This document shows, in pieces, positions 42,631 through 50,829 of a stretch of DNA of 64,000 nucleotides. The translations under genes and the position numbers were made by a program. Position 1 is the stretch's first letter. Every line of letters starts with the position of its first letter. The stretch is from Amphritea sp. (GTDB lineage Bacteria > Pseudomonadota > Gammaproteobacteria > Pseudomonadales > Balneatricaceae), in NCBI RefSeq assembly GCF_016744155.1, contig NZ_JADGEW010000006.1:62001-126000 (forward strand). The letters are read 5' to 3'. The notes below the pieces were generated by a model. The model did not search any database. It was not told where the DNA came from and was given only the letters and a program-made list of their open reading frames with translations.

Positions 42631-42683
42631 AAGGTAGCCCATTGGGGTATGTCCCACCCCTTATCTTTTAAAAGCCAAACTTG

Positions 42684-42721
42684 CCCCGCCTGTGGAGTTA
42701 TCCCGGGCGGGGTTTTCTTTT
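42684..42721 (+). terminator. Intrinsic terminator after ftsZ
   Basis: CCCCGCC (42684-42690) pairs with GGCGGGG (42706-42712), followed by TTTTCTTTTTT. It ends the ftsA-ftsZ transcript. Confidence 0.9.
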
Positions 42722-42797
42722 TTCAGCCTCTATATTCCGTACTAAGTTAACGTTTTTAACGAATCCTAAAAAAGTCGTTAAAAAGCTTTCCATATGT

Positions 42798-42826
42798 TTG
42801 ATTTCAACCCTGAATTCCATTAAAGT
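42798..42826 (+). promoter_or_regulatory. Candidate promoter of tRNA-Ser
   Basis: TTGATT (42798-42803), a 17-bp spacer and TAAAGT (42821-42826), followed by the GC-rich GCGGCC typical of stable-RNA discriminators. The leader to the tRNA is about 100 nt. It contains a hairpin CTCTGAT/ATCAGAG (42834-42853) and a perfect palindrome GCACGCTAGCGTGC (42882-42895). Confidence 0.5.
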
Positions 42827-42932
42827 ACGCGGCCTCTGATATCGGCATCAGAGAATGTCGGAGTTTACACGACGGTAACCAGCACGCTAGCGTGCAGTTA
42901 TAAATCTGAAAAGATATCGTAAATAAATACGT

Positions 42933-43020
42933 GGTGAGGTGTCCGAGTGGCCGAAGGAGCACGCCTGGAAAGTGTGTATACCGCAAGGTATCGAGGGTTC
43001 GAATCCCTCCCTCACCGCCA
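42933..43020 (+). tRNA. tRNA-Ser, anticodon GGA
   Basis: An 88-nt class II tRNA with encoded CCA. The acceptor stem is GGTGAGG with CCTCACC (43010-43016), and the discriminator G is at 43017. The anticodon loop CTGGAAA gives anticodon GGA (codons UCC/UCU). A long variable arm follows, and the T-loop GGTTCGAATCC is intact. An integrase gene starts 101 bp downstream in the same direction, so this tRNA is a likely integration site. Confidence 0.95.
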
Positions 43021-43121
43021 TCTTTCTGATTTATTATTTTAAATCAATTAGTTATCTTCTATTTATACGTTCAATGATGCGCAAGTGTGACACTTAACTC
43101 TGACAGTTGAGAGGTTTCACC

Positions 43122-45038
43122 ATGCCCACTCGCATTCCTCATACTTACCGTACATCTTCAGGCACATATTACCTTCGCTTGCTTTGGCCCAAAGCCCTTC
43201 GAGAACGAATTCCCGATTTAGGGCGTGAAACTCGATTGTCGCTTCATACAAAGGATAGAGCAACTGCAAGGCGAAAAGTTTACAACAGTCTGAATAAAAT
43301 CAATTTCTTACTTGAAAAATATTCTGTGCGTCTTTATGATAATTATTCAGACGTTGGGCAAGGTCTTGCCTTATGTGTGCAAAATATAGCACACAGCGTT
43401 TTAGATAAGCCTTCGAGTTTATCAAATTTGCATAGCTGCAAAGATAGGGACATCTCCTTAGACAAAAATGGAGATTTAGCTATGTTAAAATTACTACAAC
43501 ACCGTCATCCTGATGGTGGTCTTACTATTTTCGACGGAAATAGGACAGACGAGGTTGAGGCGCTTGCCATGTTATTGGCTAGGCGGAACTTTTATGAGCA
43601 AAAATTTGCTCAAGAAGACCTTAACCAATTACTTCCTCAACGATCTCATACCTTCTCTCGTGAAACACAATCTGAAGTTACTTTAGAGGGTGTAGAGGGC
43701 TCGACTCATGTCGATGAAGATAATGCCGATGCTTCTGAACAGTTAGTCAACAATTCGATAGATCATGGAAAGGCGCAGCATGAACGCTCACCAATGATCG
43801 TAAAAGAGTTGATCGATGACTATATTCAAGAACGGAAAAAAGAAGGGCGATGGGACAATCCGAGTACATGTACCAAATACATGTCCCAATTACGTGTATT
43901 AGCTGAATTGTTTGGTGAAAGCACTCCAGTCACAAGTCTATCCACTTTATCAATCGTTGACGTTAAAAAGAAACTCCAAGAATATCCTGATCGTAGATTT
44001 GTGGGAAAGCGTGAAAATATTCCTATTTCCGAGCTTCTAAACGATGAATCACTGAAGCGAATATGCCTGAAAACAGCAAAAGGCTATTTTGAAGTACTGA
44101 AAAGCGTGTTCAAGCATGCTACTTCTTCAGGCTATATCAAGCACGATGTGGCCGCTAGTATTGATTTTAATGCGCCTCAGAAGTCTAGAAGTCTCCGGGG
44201 AGTCGTCGGCGGTAAGCAGAAAAAAAATAAGCGGAAAGTTTTTCAAGATAAAGACCTGATTCGACTTTTTAGCGGCTATATTTATGGTGGAAGTTATACA
44301 GGTAACAAGAGAAAGTTGTTGCCTGCTCATTTCTGGGTCCCTTTGATCGCTTTGTATACTGGTGCGCGGATTAATGAAATTTGCCAGCTAATGATTTCTG
44401 ATATCAGCTCTGCGCCGGTGGAATGGCAAGGGAAGGTAACTGAGATTCCTCGTTTTATTATTACTGATGAGCATCCAGATCAAGTACTAAAGACTGAGAA
44501 CTCTGAACGTAAGCTGCCTATACATACAAAATTAATTGAAATGGGTTTTATGGATTTTGTTTGTAAGAGAAAGGAGCAGTCAGTTGATCACAGAAATGAA
44601 CGATTATTTGAGGGTATGCATTGGGAAGAATCCTCTCGTTGGGGGCGAGTAATTGGGCGTTGGTTTAATGGGGAATCAGCTCGTCCAGGCTATATCACTG
44701 AAAGGCTAGGTGCTGAGCGAGATAAGAAAGTATTTCACAGTTTTAGGCACACAGTTACAGATATGTTGAGAAATGCTGGTGTAGGGAAGTCATTGCGAAC
44801 AGCTATTTTAGGACATGAAGGAGAGACAGTAAATGATGACTACGGGGAAGGGTACTGGTTAGAAGTAATGAAAAAGGCTATTGATGCCATTCAGTATTCA
44901 CCTCAACTTGAAGCCATGCTGTCAGAAATTAGATTCGGAGATTTTGAAAGATTTGCCGCATCTATAAAGCCTAGGTCTAATCGAAGATCAGGAATATTAT
45001 TTGCCCAAACCCAATCCGGTTTGAAGGAGGGGCAGTGA
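43122..45038 (+). CDS. Tyrosine recombinase (integrase) of the tRNA-Ser island
   Basis: 638 residues, longer than phage integrases. An N-terminal DNA-binding part has the YRTSSGTYYLRLLWPKALRE motif, a divergent middle follows, and the C-terminal catalytic domain has R416 (TGARINEI), H539 and R542 (HSFRH), a GHEG His and Y574. This is a large integrase type common on genomic islands. ATG 43122 follows GAGAGG. It is coupled to the next gene by overlap. Base composition is more AT-rich than in ftsZ, which supports acquisition by transfer. Confidence 0.9.
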   Translation: MPTRIPHTYRTSSGTYYLRLLWPKALRERIPDLGRETRLSLHTKDRATARRKVYNSLNKINFLLEKYSVRLYDNYSDVGQGLALCVQNIAHSVLDKPSSLSNLHSCKDRDISLDKNGDLAMLKLLQHRHPDGGLTIFDGNRTDEVEALAMLLARRNFYEQKFAQEDLNQLLPQRSHTFSRETQSEVTLEGVEGSTHVDEDNADASEQLVNNSIDHGKAQHERSPMIVKELIDDYIQERKKEGRWDNPSTCTKYMSQLRVLAELFGESTPVTSLSTLSIVDVKKKLQEYPDRRFVGKRENIPISELLNDESLKRICLKTAKGYFEVLKSVFKHATSSGYIKHDVAASIDFNAPQKSRSLRGVVGGKQKKNKRKVFQDKDLIRLFSGYIYGGSYTGNKRKLLPAHFWVPLIALYTGARINEICQLMISDISSAPVEWQGKVTEIPRFIITDEHPDQVLKTENSERKLPIHTKLIEMGFMDFVCKRKEQSVDHRNERLFEGMHWEESSRWGRVIGRWFNGESARPGYITERLGAERDKKVFHSFRHTVTDMLRNAGVGKSLRTAILGHEGETVNDDYGEGYWLEVMKKAIDAIQYSPQLEAMLSEIRFGDFERFAASIKPRSNRRSGILFAQTQSGLKEGQ

Positions 45039-45961
45039 TGACTTATGTCTTTGATGAAAGGAGCTTAGCCTACTTAATTGAGCATTGTAATGTTTGTATA
45101 AATCATGAAGAGCTAAAGCTTGTTATCGCATTAGCTTTTCCTGAAAGCTCTGTTTTTCATACCCATGTAGAGTCTTCTGGTTTGTTTGATGGCTCAGGGA
45201 AAAAGATAAATACATCTTTTTTGCATTACTTTGCTGTAAAGGTGGGGGAGAAAGAAACTGATTATTATCAGTTGGTTATAGAAGACATTCCTGAAGAAAA
45301 GAATGTTAATACTGAAGGTCTTTTATTAAGAGACTTATCTGATTCAATAAATATTTCGTTGCAACAACTAAGAAGAGACAGGCAGTTAAGTTCTAGCTCG
45401 TATCAAAATCGCAGGTATGAGCTGCACTCTAAAGTTCAAATAGGAAGTGAGCTAGAACATGAGCTAATGTTGGAGAGATATGTTGTAGAGAATATGACCG
45501 CTGAGGAGGAAGAGTACTGCCGTAGTGAAGGCCTTTCAAAACAGCGATATGCTGCAGGTCTCCAGAAAGCAACCTATCTACAGTGTTGGTTTGAGTATTG
45601 GTCAGAGTTGAACGAGGGTAAGACGAACTGTTTTGGTCATTGGAAAGCTAATTTTACTGAAGCTGTCGATGGTGATCAGCATTTTATAATGATGTATTTT
45701 TTACCGATTGGGGAAAGTGTCGAAGTTCAATTGGATACTAATCCATCTGCTTGTGGTCAAGAGCTTTTGAGGAAATTGGCTGCCTTTGATAAAGCTGCGG
45801 GATATTCACTGGCATGGTTCTTTTACATGCTTCAGAAGCAAAATGTATCCATCGATGTTGGGCTTCATGTGTGCTCATTGTATGAGCGTGGTGGAATTTC
45901 ATTGCCTGAACGACATGCTTCTGTATTAATGAAGTGGTTTGATTATCCGTTTCTTCTTTAA
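45038..45961 (+). CDS. Unknown protein translationally coupled to integrase
   Basis: A 307-residue soluble protein with no recognised domain. It is rich in Glu, Tyr and Cys, with a helical middle (ELEHELMLERYVVENMTAEEEEYC) and several aromatic patches. The start (ATG 45038, or GTG 45035) overlaps the integrase stop, and GGAGG lies just upstream, so the two proteins are made together. It may be an accessory to recombination or an island cargo gene; I cannot choose. Confidence 0.6.
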   Translation: MTYVFDERSLAYLIEHCNVCINHEELKLVIALAFPESSVFHTHVESSGLFDGSGKKINTSFLHYFAVKVGEKETDYYQLVIEDIPEEKNVNTEGLLLRDLSDSINISLQQLRRDRQLSSSSYQNRRYELHSKVQIGSELEHELMLERYVVENMTAEEEEYCRSEGLSKQRYAAGLQKATYLQCWFEYWSELNEGKTNCFGHWKANFTEAVDGDQHFIMMYFLPIGESVEVQLDTNPSACGQELLRKLAAFDKAAGYSLAWFFYMLQKQNVSIDVGLHVCSLYERGGISLPERHASVLMKWFDYPFLL

Positions 45962-46532
45962 ATACTTGATATAGAAACGTGGCAAACAAAGTGGGCTTTC
46001 GTGATGATCGTATCAGTGTTTGGGGGAGTTACTAATTTCTACCAAAATTTCTTTACTTTCAGTTATGTAGCCGCCTTTCGGCTGTCTCGCACCCTGTACG
46101 CGCTTCTTAGATCGTCGTAAATTTTTAATATTGATCTACTAGCCTCATATTGAAGGTAAAGATATTTTACTGGAGCAGGTGATTGAATGGCAGTCACAGC
46201 CTACATAGTGATATCACAGCATCTAGAGTTGCCCCCAATTCCTGTGGATAACCATGTTCGTAAGATGAATACGGATACTTTAGATGTAAGGATCTAAAGG
46301 CTCTGAGTTCATTGTATGATTTGTAATCAGGTATTTAGGCTGAGATTAGACTTTAAATTCGGTAGTAACAAACTATCGGTAATTGTTATTCTCGTTAGTT
46401 AGCTATACGTGAATTCAGCTATGGGGGGGGGGGTGCAATACAGTATTTGTGCTTTTCTGAGTGTGCTTCTATGAACTGTGGGTTCATAAGCAGACGAACC
46501 AAGAGAAATATACCACCAAAGGTTGGCCATAT
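45962..46532. other. 571-bp non-coding gap inside the island
   Basis: The gap lies between convergent genes. It includes a run of eleven Gs (46423-46433), prone to length change. I see no clear terminator, repeat of the tRNA end or coding potential. Confidence 0.4.
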
Positions 46533-47474
46533 TTAAGGTGTTTTGGGGTTGTGATATTTGGCTAAGCCAAGCCTTTTCTGTATTTCGACAGTGAGCCCCC
46601 CAAAAGTTGTTCTTTTGGGCGATCTACTTTGGAGGCGATGCTTGTTGATTCTTTCTACATGCTTCACTATTTCGCGTGTCGGTGTGAGATAGCTTCGTGA
46701 GCTTCTAGCGCTTCGGCGGTTACCGTATACATTAATACTCTCTATAGACCTGTGGCCCATGATGGCGGCAATCTCTGCTGAATTCATATCGCTGGCTTTG
46801 AGGTCAGAACCCATTTGGTGGCGCCATGAATAAAGAGAAGGGCGGACTTTTCTTTGAGGCCAAAGACGTTGGGTTAGTGTATCTAATCTTCGCTGAACAT
46901 AGCGTGTTGGGTCTGTATAGGGCGCTTTAGTGAAAATATCATGACTTTTTTTCAGACTATTAAAAAGGGATTTTCTTTCAATGAACACAATTCGATCGAG
47001 ACCTCGATCATCATTCGCTGTCTGCTTAGCTGAAGGAATCAGGATTGTCTGATCATCCAGAAAGACAAGGCTCTTTAATTCAGCAGGACGGCAGCCGAGA
47101 TAACTGACAAGCGTAACGGCTGCAAACGTCACTCCCTCTTTATTATCAAGCAGGTAATCCAGAAGCTGCTTTTCATCAGCCCGATTTACAGATTTTTGTC
47201 GGTTCTGTTTTTTCTTAATTTCAGAGCGCCGACCTGCATCGGATGTGATTGGGTTTTTAGTTGCAGCAATATGGTCTGATGCTTTGTAAAATCCGTCCTC
47301 CTTTGCCACAAAAGCTAATGCTATTCTAAGAGAGCGCCAGTAGTCAGGCCGATACTCTGAAGCGCAATGCTTCAGTGCATCTGAGACTCTCTTTCCGGTA
47401 GGAATACCGTTAATGCGGGTCTTATAAAAGTGCGCTGCGATGCTGCGGCATCGATTTTGAGTATCTTCGTTCAT
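46533..47474 (-). CDS. Second tyrosine recombinase, minus strand
   Basis: 313 residues. The catalytic domain has R129 (GCRPAEL), R218 in YSWRHQ, H241 (MGHRS) and Y250 (SINVYGNRR). The first His of the usual HxxR box is Tyr here (YSWR), a substitution that may still be active. The Lys/Arg-rich N-terminal part is probably the DNA-binding arm. It faces the first integrase across a non-coding gap and could belong to a different, nested element. The tail after residue 290 is basic. Confidence 0.85.
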   Translation of the reverse strand: MNEDTQNRCRSIAAHFYKTRINGIPTGKRVSDALKHCASEYRPDYWRSLRIALAFVAKEDGFYKASDHIAATKNPITSDAGRRSEIKKKQNRQKSVNRADEKQLLDYLLDNKEGVTFAAVTLVSYLGCRPAELKSLVFLDDQTILIPSAKQTANDDRGLDRIVFIERKSLFNSLKKSHDIFTKAPYTDPTRYVQRRLDTLTQRLWPQRKVRPSLYSWRHQMGSDLKASDMNSAEIAAIMGHRSIESINVYGNRRSARSSRSYLTPTREIVKHVERINKHRLQSRSPKRTTFGGLTVEIQKRLGLAKYHNPKTP

Positions 47475-47551
47475 CTATATCATCCTTGATAACTGATTGA
47501 TTTTGCTCATCCATGAGCAGTTGTAAGGAGTATAGACTAGGTGTGTGTTAT

Positions 47552-47773
47552 CTATGGAATATTTTTAATGAGCTCGTCTGGTGTGCATTTCAAAGCTTTT
47601 GATATCTTATATAAATTCAAAATAGTAAGGTTTTGTATCCCTCGTTCAACCCTACCGTAGTAGGCTCTTTCAAAGCCTGCGATCAATGCGAATGCTTCTT
47701 GTGTGAATCCCTGCTCTTTTCTTTTCTGGCGAATTCTATCGCCAATGCTTTTAAGAATTAAGTCATCTTTCAT
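47552..47773 (-). CDS. XRE-family DNA-binding repressor
   Basis: 73 residues, essentially one Cro/C1-type HTH (IRQKRKEQGFTQEAFALIAGFERAYYGRVERGIQNLTILNLYKISKAL). The start at 47773 has a strong AAGGAGG ribosome binding site; an in-frame ATG lies six codons upstream. It is divergent from a 255-residue unknown protein, with a shared 76-bp promoter region containing an inverted repeat. It is probably the control gene of the island module. Confidence 0.9.
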   Translation of the reverse strand: MKDDLILKSIGDRIRQKRKEQGFTQEAFALIAGFERAYYGRVERGIQNLTILNLYKISKALKCTPDELIKNIP

Positions 47774-47803
47774 GTATAGCCTCCTTGCCATACGATGATC
47801 TTA

Positions 47804-47836
47804 TGGTATCTTTAAGTACACGTCTTATAAGTACCA
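47804..47836. promoter_or_regulatory. Candidate XRE operator
   Basis: TGGTATCTT (47804-47812) and AAGTACCA (47829-47836) are imperfect inverted repeats in the divergent promoter region between the XRE gene and the 255-residue gene. A second AAGTAC lies between them (47814-47819). Confidence 0.4.
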
Positions 47837-47848
47837 TTTTGTGAGGTT

Positions 47849-48616
47849 ATGATGAATAGAAATAAAACTTCAGTTATTGATTTGCTTGACGAAGTTCTAA
47901 TAAGGACTGTATTTGAAAATGAAGAAAGCGAGGAGGTAGCGTTATCTAAACTCCTTGGGATACAGATAGTCCCCAAGCCTTTTTTAGGCATGGAGCTTCT
48001 TGATAGGCTCCGAGATCGAGAGCTAATTGAGATGCCACCATATGATGCTGACTTTTTTGAGCGGGGCGATGTAGATGGCGTTGTGCGGCTAACACATGAT
48101 AATTTAGGCCTGAACTCGCTAATCTTGGCTGAGCGTAAAGAGGTTTGGAAATCATTGAAATGGAAGGGCTATGAGTGTTGTGTTGTAACCCATGGTACAT
48201 ACACTGAGCTGGTGATTTCAGAGCTATGGAACTCAGCCCGATATCACGCAGGGATCTGCGGTATACACCTTGAAGAAATATACCCGTCTTATTCTGTTTT
48301 GGACGATATTAGTAATGATCTGACTATCGGGAAAATAGTTCTTGGAATTAAAAATGCTTTGGGAATATTGAAATATTCTGGATACGAATACATTTCATTT
48401 GATGTTCTTATTAATCTAGCAATAAAAAGCATCCAGGCCATGAAAGAGGAGGGGCGTGTCCGTCTAGGTGTTGTCGAAAAATGTACGCCAAACAGCATGC
48501 TGTCGCATCTCTTTTTTGTCGACTTGTTGGGGCTAAGTGACTGGGCTTTAGAAGCGATTCTTCCATGGCCTTTTTCATATTGGGGAAATAAGCAAATCAA
48601 GGGGAAAGAGTGGTGA
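47849..48616 (+). CDS. Unknown protein divergent from XRE regulator
   Basis: 255 residues, soluble, with no recognised domain. The N-terminal third is acidic (NEESEEVALSKLLG), and the C-terminal third is hydrophobic-helical but without clear membrane spans. GAGG lies upstream of the ATG. Its pairing with an XRE repressor inside an integrase-bearing island suggests a regulated cargo function (defence, conflict or immunity). That is inference from position only. Confidence 0.6.
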   Translation: MMNRNKTSVIDLLDEVLIRTVFENEESEEVALSKLLGIQIVPKPFLGMELLDRLRDRELIEMPPYDADFFERGDVDGVVRLTHDNLGLNSLILAERKEVWKSLKWKGYECCVVTHGTYTELVISELWNSARYHAGICGIHLEEIYPSYSVLDDISNDLTIGKIVLGIKNALGILKYSGYEYISFDVLINLAIKSIQAMKEEGRVRLGVVEKCTPNSMLSHLFFVDLLGLSDWALEAILPWPFSYWGNKQIKGKEW

Positions 48617-49061
48617 GTGTGAGGGTTTCATTACGGATGTTTTGGAATGCTGGACTTTACATATAGTCACTAATTTCATTGACGGTCAAGAACTGAGACC
48701 TAGTTACCCATGGGTGATACCTATGTTCATGACAGGGATGATTATTGAAGAGAATCCAACACGCTTATGTCCTGGCTCTGCCATGCAGACTAGCTGCCTG
48801 ATGGGCTTTGATCTCCAGAATAGTATGCTATAACTCTAAATAGCGTATGTCCGTTGAAGGGCTTGGCTTCTTTGCTTTGAGCCAGCCGAAAACTGTGATT
48901 TTTAGGCAGGTAAAGCAATAATACGGGTAGCTGAATTAAAGAATGAAAAAGTCATTTTTCGGCACCAAATCTATGGACGAATCATGATGAATTAGTGCTG
49001 TGCTTTGCCCATTATATTAACTCGTTTACTCATGCCTAAATGAAAATTAAGGAGTAGTACG
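48617..49061. other. 445-bp region without a supported gene
   Basis: A TTG-initiated 63-codon frame (48642-48833) exists but has no ribosome binding site. I see no repeats or hairpins of note. It is probably decayed sequence. Confidence 0.4.
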
Positions 49062-49289
49062 ATGCCAGTCACATTACATTTTTTCAAAAGGCTTAATGAT
49101 CGTGGGCCGGTGTATGTCATTGATCGTATTGTCAGCTTTCAAGGTGATGTTATTCGTATCGTATCACCTCCTGATGAAGGGTTGTCTGAAGCTAAGCGTG
49201 TCTTGGAAGCACGAGGGTTTTCCGTTGAGGCAATGGCTAACCAGTGTGCTGCGGCAGAAGCGTGGGAAGATGCGATGTATGACCGCTAG
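49062..49289 (+). CDS. Small protein, unknown
   Basis: 75 residues, soluble, with a beta-rich first half (THREE-strand-like pattern up to VIRIVSPP) and a helical second half (SEAKRVLEARGF, MANQCAAAEAWEDAM). GGAG is positioned well before the ATG, which supports real expression. No family is recognised. It is the last gene of the island region before a long palindromic stretch. Confidence 0.55.
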   Translation: MPVTLHFFKRLNDRGPVYVIDRIVSFQGDVIRIVSPPDEGLSEAKRVLEARGFSVEAMANQCAAAEAWEDAMYDR

Positions 49290-49464
49290 GGAAGGAGTGC
49301 TGAGTCTAGGTATGGCTAAATATTTACAGAGTAGAATATGTCTGCTTAAGAAAGCATGACAGTTAGACAGAATGACTTAAAGGGGCGATTTACTACGATA
49401 AATTTTTTGCACTCAATCAACATCTTTTCAAGATGCGCCTGTCATTCCAATAACTGCTCCAAGC

Positions 49465-49513
49465 GTCAAGCTCTACTCAAAATTACTGCGTAATTTTTCC
49501 GTTCCAGCTTGAC
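49465..49513. repeat. Nested perfect inverted repeats
   Basis: The outer GTCAAGCT (49465-49472) pairs with AGCTTGAC (49506-49513). The inner AAAATTAC (49479-49486) pairs with GTAATTTT (49490-49497). The spacers are nearly symmetrical (6 and 8 nt), so single-stranded DNA would fold into one bulged hairpin, as seen at recombination or origin sites. Confidence 0.6.
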
Positions 49514-49610
49514 TCTTTCCACAGTCATTTCCATTAAGGGCAGGGGTTCTCACCCCTCTCCGCTCCTTCGTCGCTACGGGGGATTCCATCGTCAGTACCT
49601 GCCGAACACC

Positions 49611-49636
49611 CCCATACTTGCAATGGCAAGTATGGG
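49611..49636. repeat. Perfect 11-bp hairpin
   Basis: CCCATACTTGC, loop AATG, then GCAAGTATGGG. No U-run follows on either strand, so it is not a standard terminator. Confidence 0.6.
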
Positions 49637-49803
49637 TAAAAGGTTGGGTGCAAGTATGTCTATAAAAAGTTGGTTGATTTGCAGTTGAAGCTTTAAATTA
49701 GAGGTATCAAAGAGCGCTACGAAGGTAAATTACATCAAAAATTGACTATTCAATTCATTATATGTAAATTAGTTTACAAATAATAAATATTGAAGTGTCT
49801 GTG

Positions 49804-50760
49804 ATGTTTAATGAAATACTGAAATCGAGTGCTATATACAAGGCGCAAGACCCACAAACTATTTCCGATTACGTCAATAAGCATATAGGACCTCATAGGA
49901 TATCTGTTAAGGGTGAATGCGATCAAAAAGCATCAATTTGGCATCGTGATTTTTCCGATGTAGCGCTTTCACGGTTAACTTATGGTGGTAACGTCAGAGT
50001 TCAGTCCGCTGACCTTGAAGATATCTACCATCTACAGATAGTGACCCGTGGAGTATGCGACTGGAGCCTGGGAGATAAAGCTCTAAGAGCTAGTGCTGGT
50101 GAAGTTTTGTTACTTAATCCGCATGATAAGGTAGACCTGAATTACTCTGCAGATTGTGAGAAAGTTATAGTTAAAATCCCCAAAAGCGTAATGATATCTG
50201 CGCTTTCAGATAAGGTTGCCTATCTTCCGAAGGAGGGTGTAAAGTTCGATCATGCAGTTCGCAAAACATCTGACTACCGATCTCTGATCCATCTACTGGA
50301 GCTGATTTTTATGGAAGCGGAAGCTTTTCAATCAGACTTTTCCAAGCTCGCTCCTTATAGCAGTCTGCTAGCAGTTAAACTGCTAGACTGTTTTTCAAAT
50401 AATATCCAGCTTCCGTGTGAGCAGCAGGCTCCTCAGTGCTTTTCTGCAATCGATAGTTACATAAAGGACCATATTAAAGATGATTTATCGGTTGATGATT
50501 TAGCGATTCTGAGTAGGGTGAGCCAGCGTACACTCTATAATATATTCGCCCGACATAAGTCAGTTACGCCGATGCACTATATAAAACAGCAGAAGCTGAT
50601 GCATGTTCATAAAATGTTGCAGGATAGCGAGGGTGGTTGTCGAAATGTGACAGAGGTTGCGTTAGATTTTGGTTTTATGCACCTGGGACGTTTCTCAAGT
50701 GAATACCGTAAAATGTTTGGTGAGCTACCTTCTGCAACGCTTAAAAAAAGAAGCCATTAA
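49804..50760 (+). CDS. AraC/XylS-family activator
   Basis: 318 residues. The N-terminal half is an AraC_binding_2-type sensor domain as in XylS, NphR and BenR (ADLEDIYHLQIVTRGVCDW...GEVLLLNPHDKVDL). The C-terminal double HTH spans about residues 215-315 (LSVDDLAILSRVSQRTLYNIF and VTEVALDFGFMHLGRFSSEYRKMFG). XylS/BenR homologues activate benzoate or toluate dioxygenase and meta-pathway genes, and such genes begin 6-13 kb away. ATG 49804 is used; GTG codons occur just upstream. It is convergent with the IclR gene. Confidence 0.9.
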   Translation: MFNEILKSSAIYKAQDPQTISDYVNKHIGPHRISVKGECDQKASIWHRDFSDVALSRLTYGGNVRVQSADLEDIYHLQIVTRGVCDWSLGDKALRASAGEVLLLNPHDKVDLNYSADCEKVIVKIPKSVMISALSDKVAYLPKEGVKFDHAVRKTSDYRSLIHLLELIFMEAEAFQSDFSKLAPYSSLLAVKLLDCFSNNIQLPCEQQAPQCFSAIDSYIKDHIKDDLSVDDLAILSRVSQRTLYNIFARHKSVTPMHYIKQQKLMHVHKMLQDSEGGCRNVTEVALDFGFMHLGRFSSEYRKMFGELPSATLKKRSH

Positions 50761-50797
50761 CTTAGGAAATCTGCTATTAATGACTTGACTTTACCTA

Positions 50798-50824
50798 TTA
50801 GGCGCCTTGGGCGCCTAAATTTTA
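50798..50824. terminator. Bidirectional terminator between AraC and IclR genes
   Basis: TTAGGCGCC, a short loop, and GGCGCCTAA, followed by ATTTTAT. The stem is perfect over 9 bp. Confidence 0.8.
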
Positions 50825-50829
50825 TCTGT

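Larger units (their letters stand above)
49290..49803. other. 514-bp palindrome-rich non-coding region
   Basis: There is no gene. It contains a double cruciform (49465-49513), a CCCCT/AGGGG-rich stretch near 49535-49585, and a perfect 11-bp hairpin (49611-49636). AT-rich DNA follows up to the AraC gene. It sits at the far side of the integrase island and may include its end or a replication/transfer site. Confidence 0.5.

Noticed and set aside
48642..48833. 63-codon TTG-started frame in the island
   Set aside because: No ribosome binding site, non-ATG start and no recognisable motif. I treat it as non-coding.
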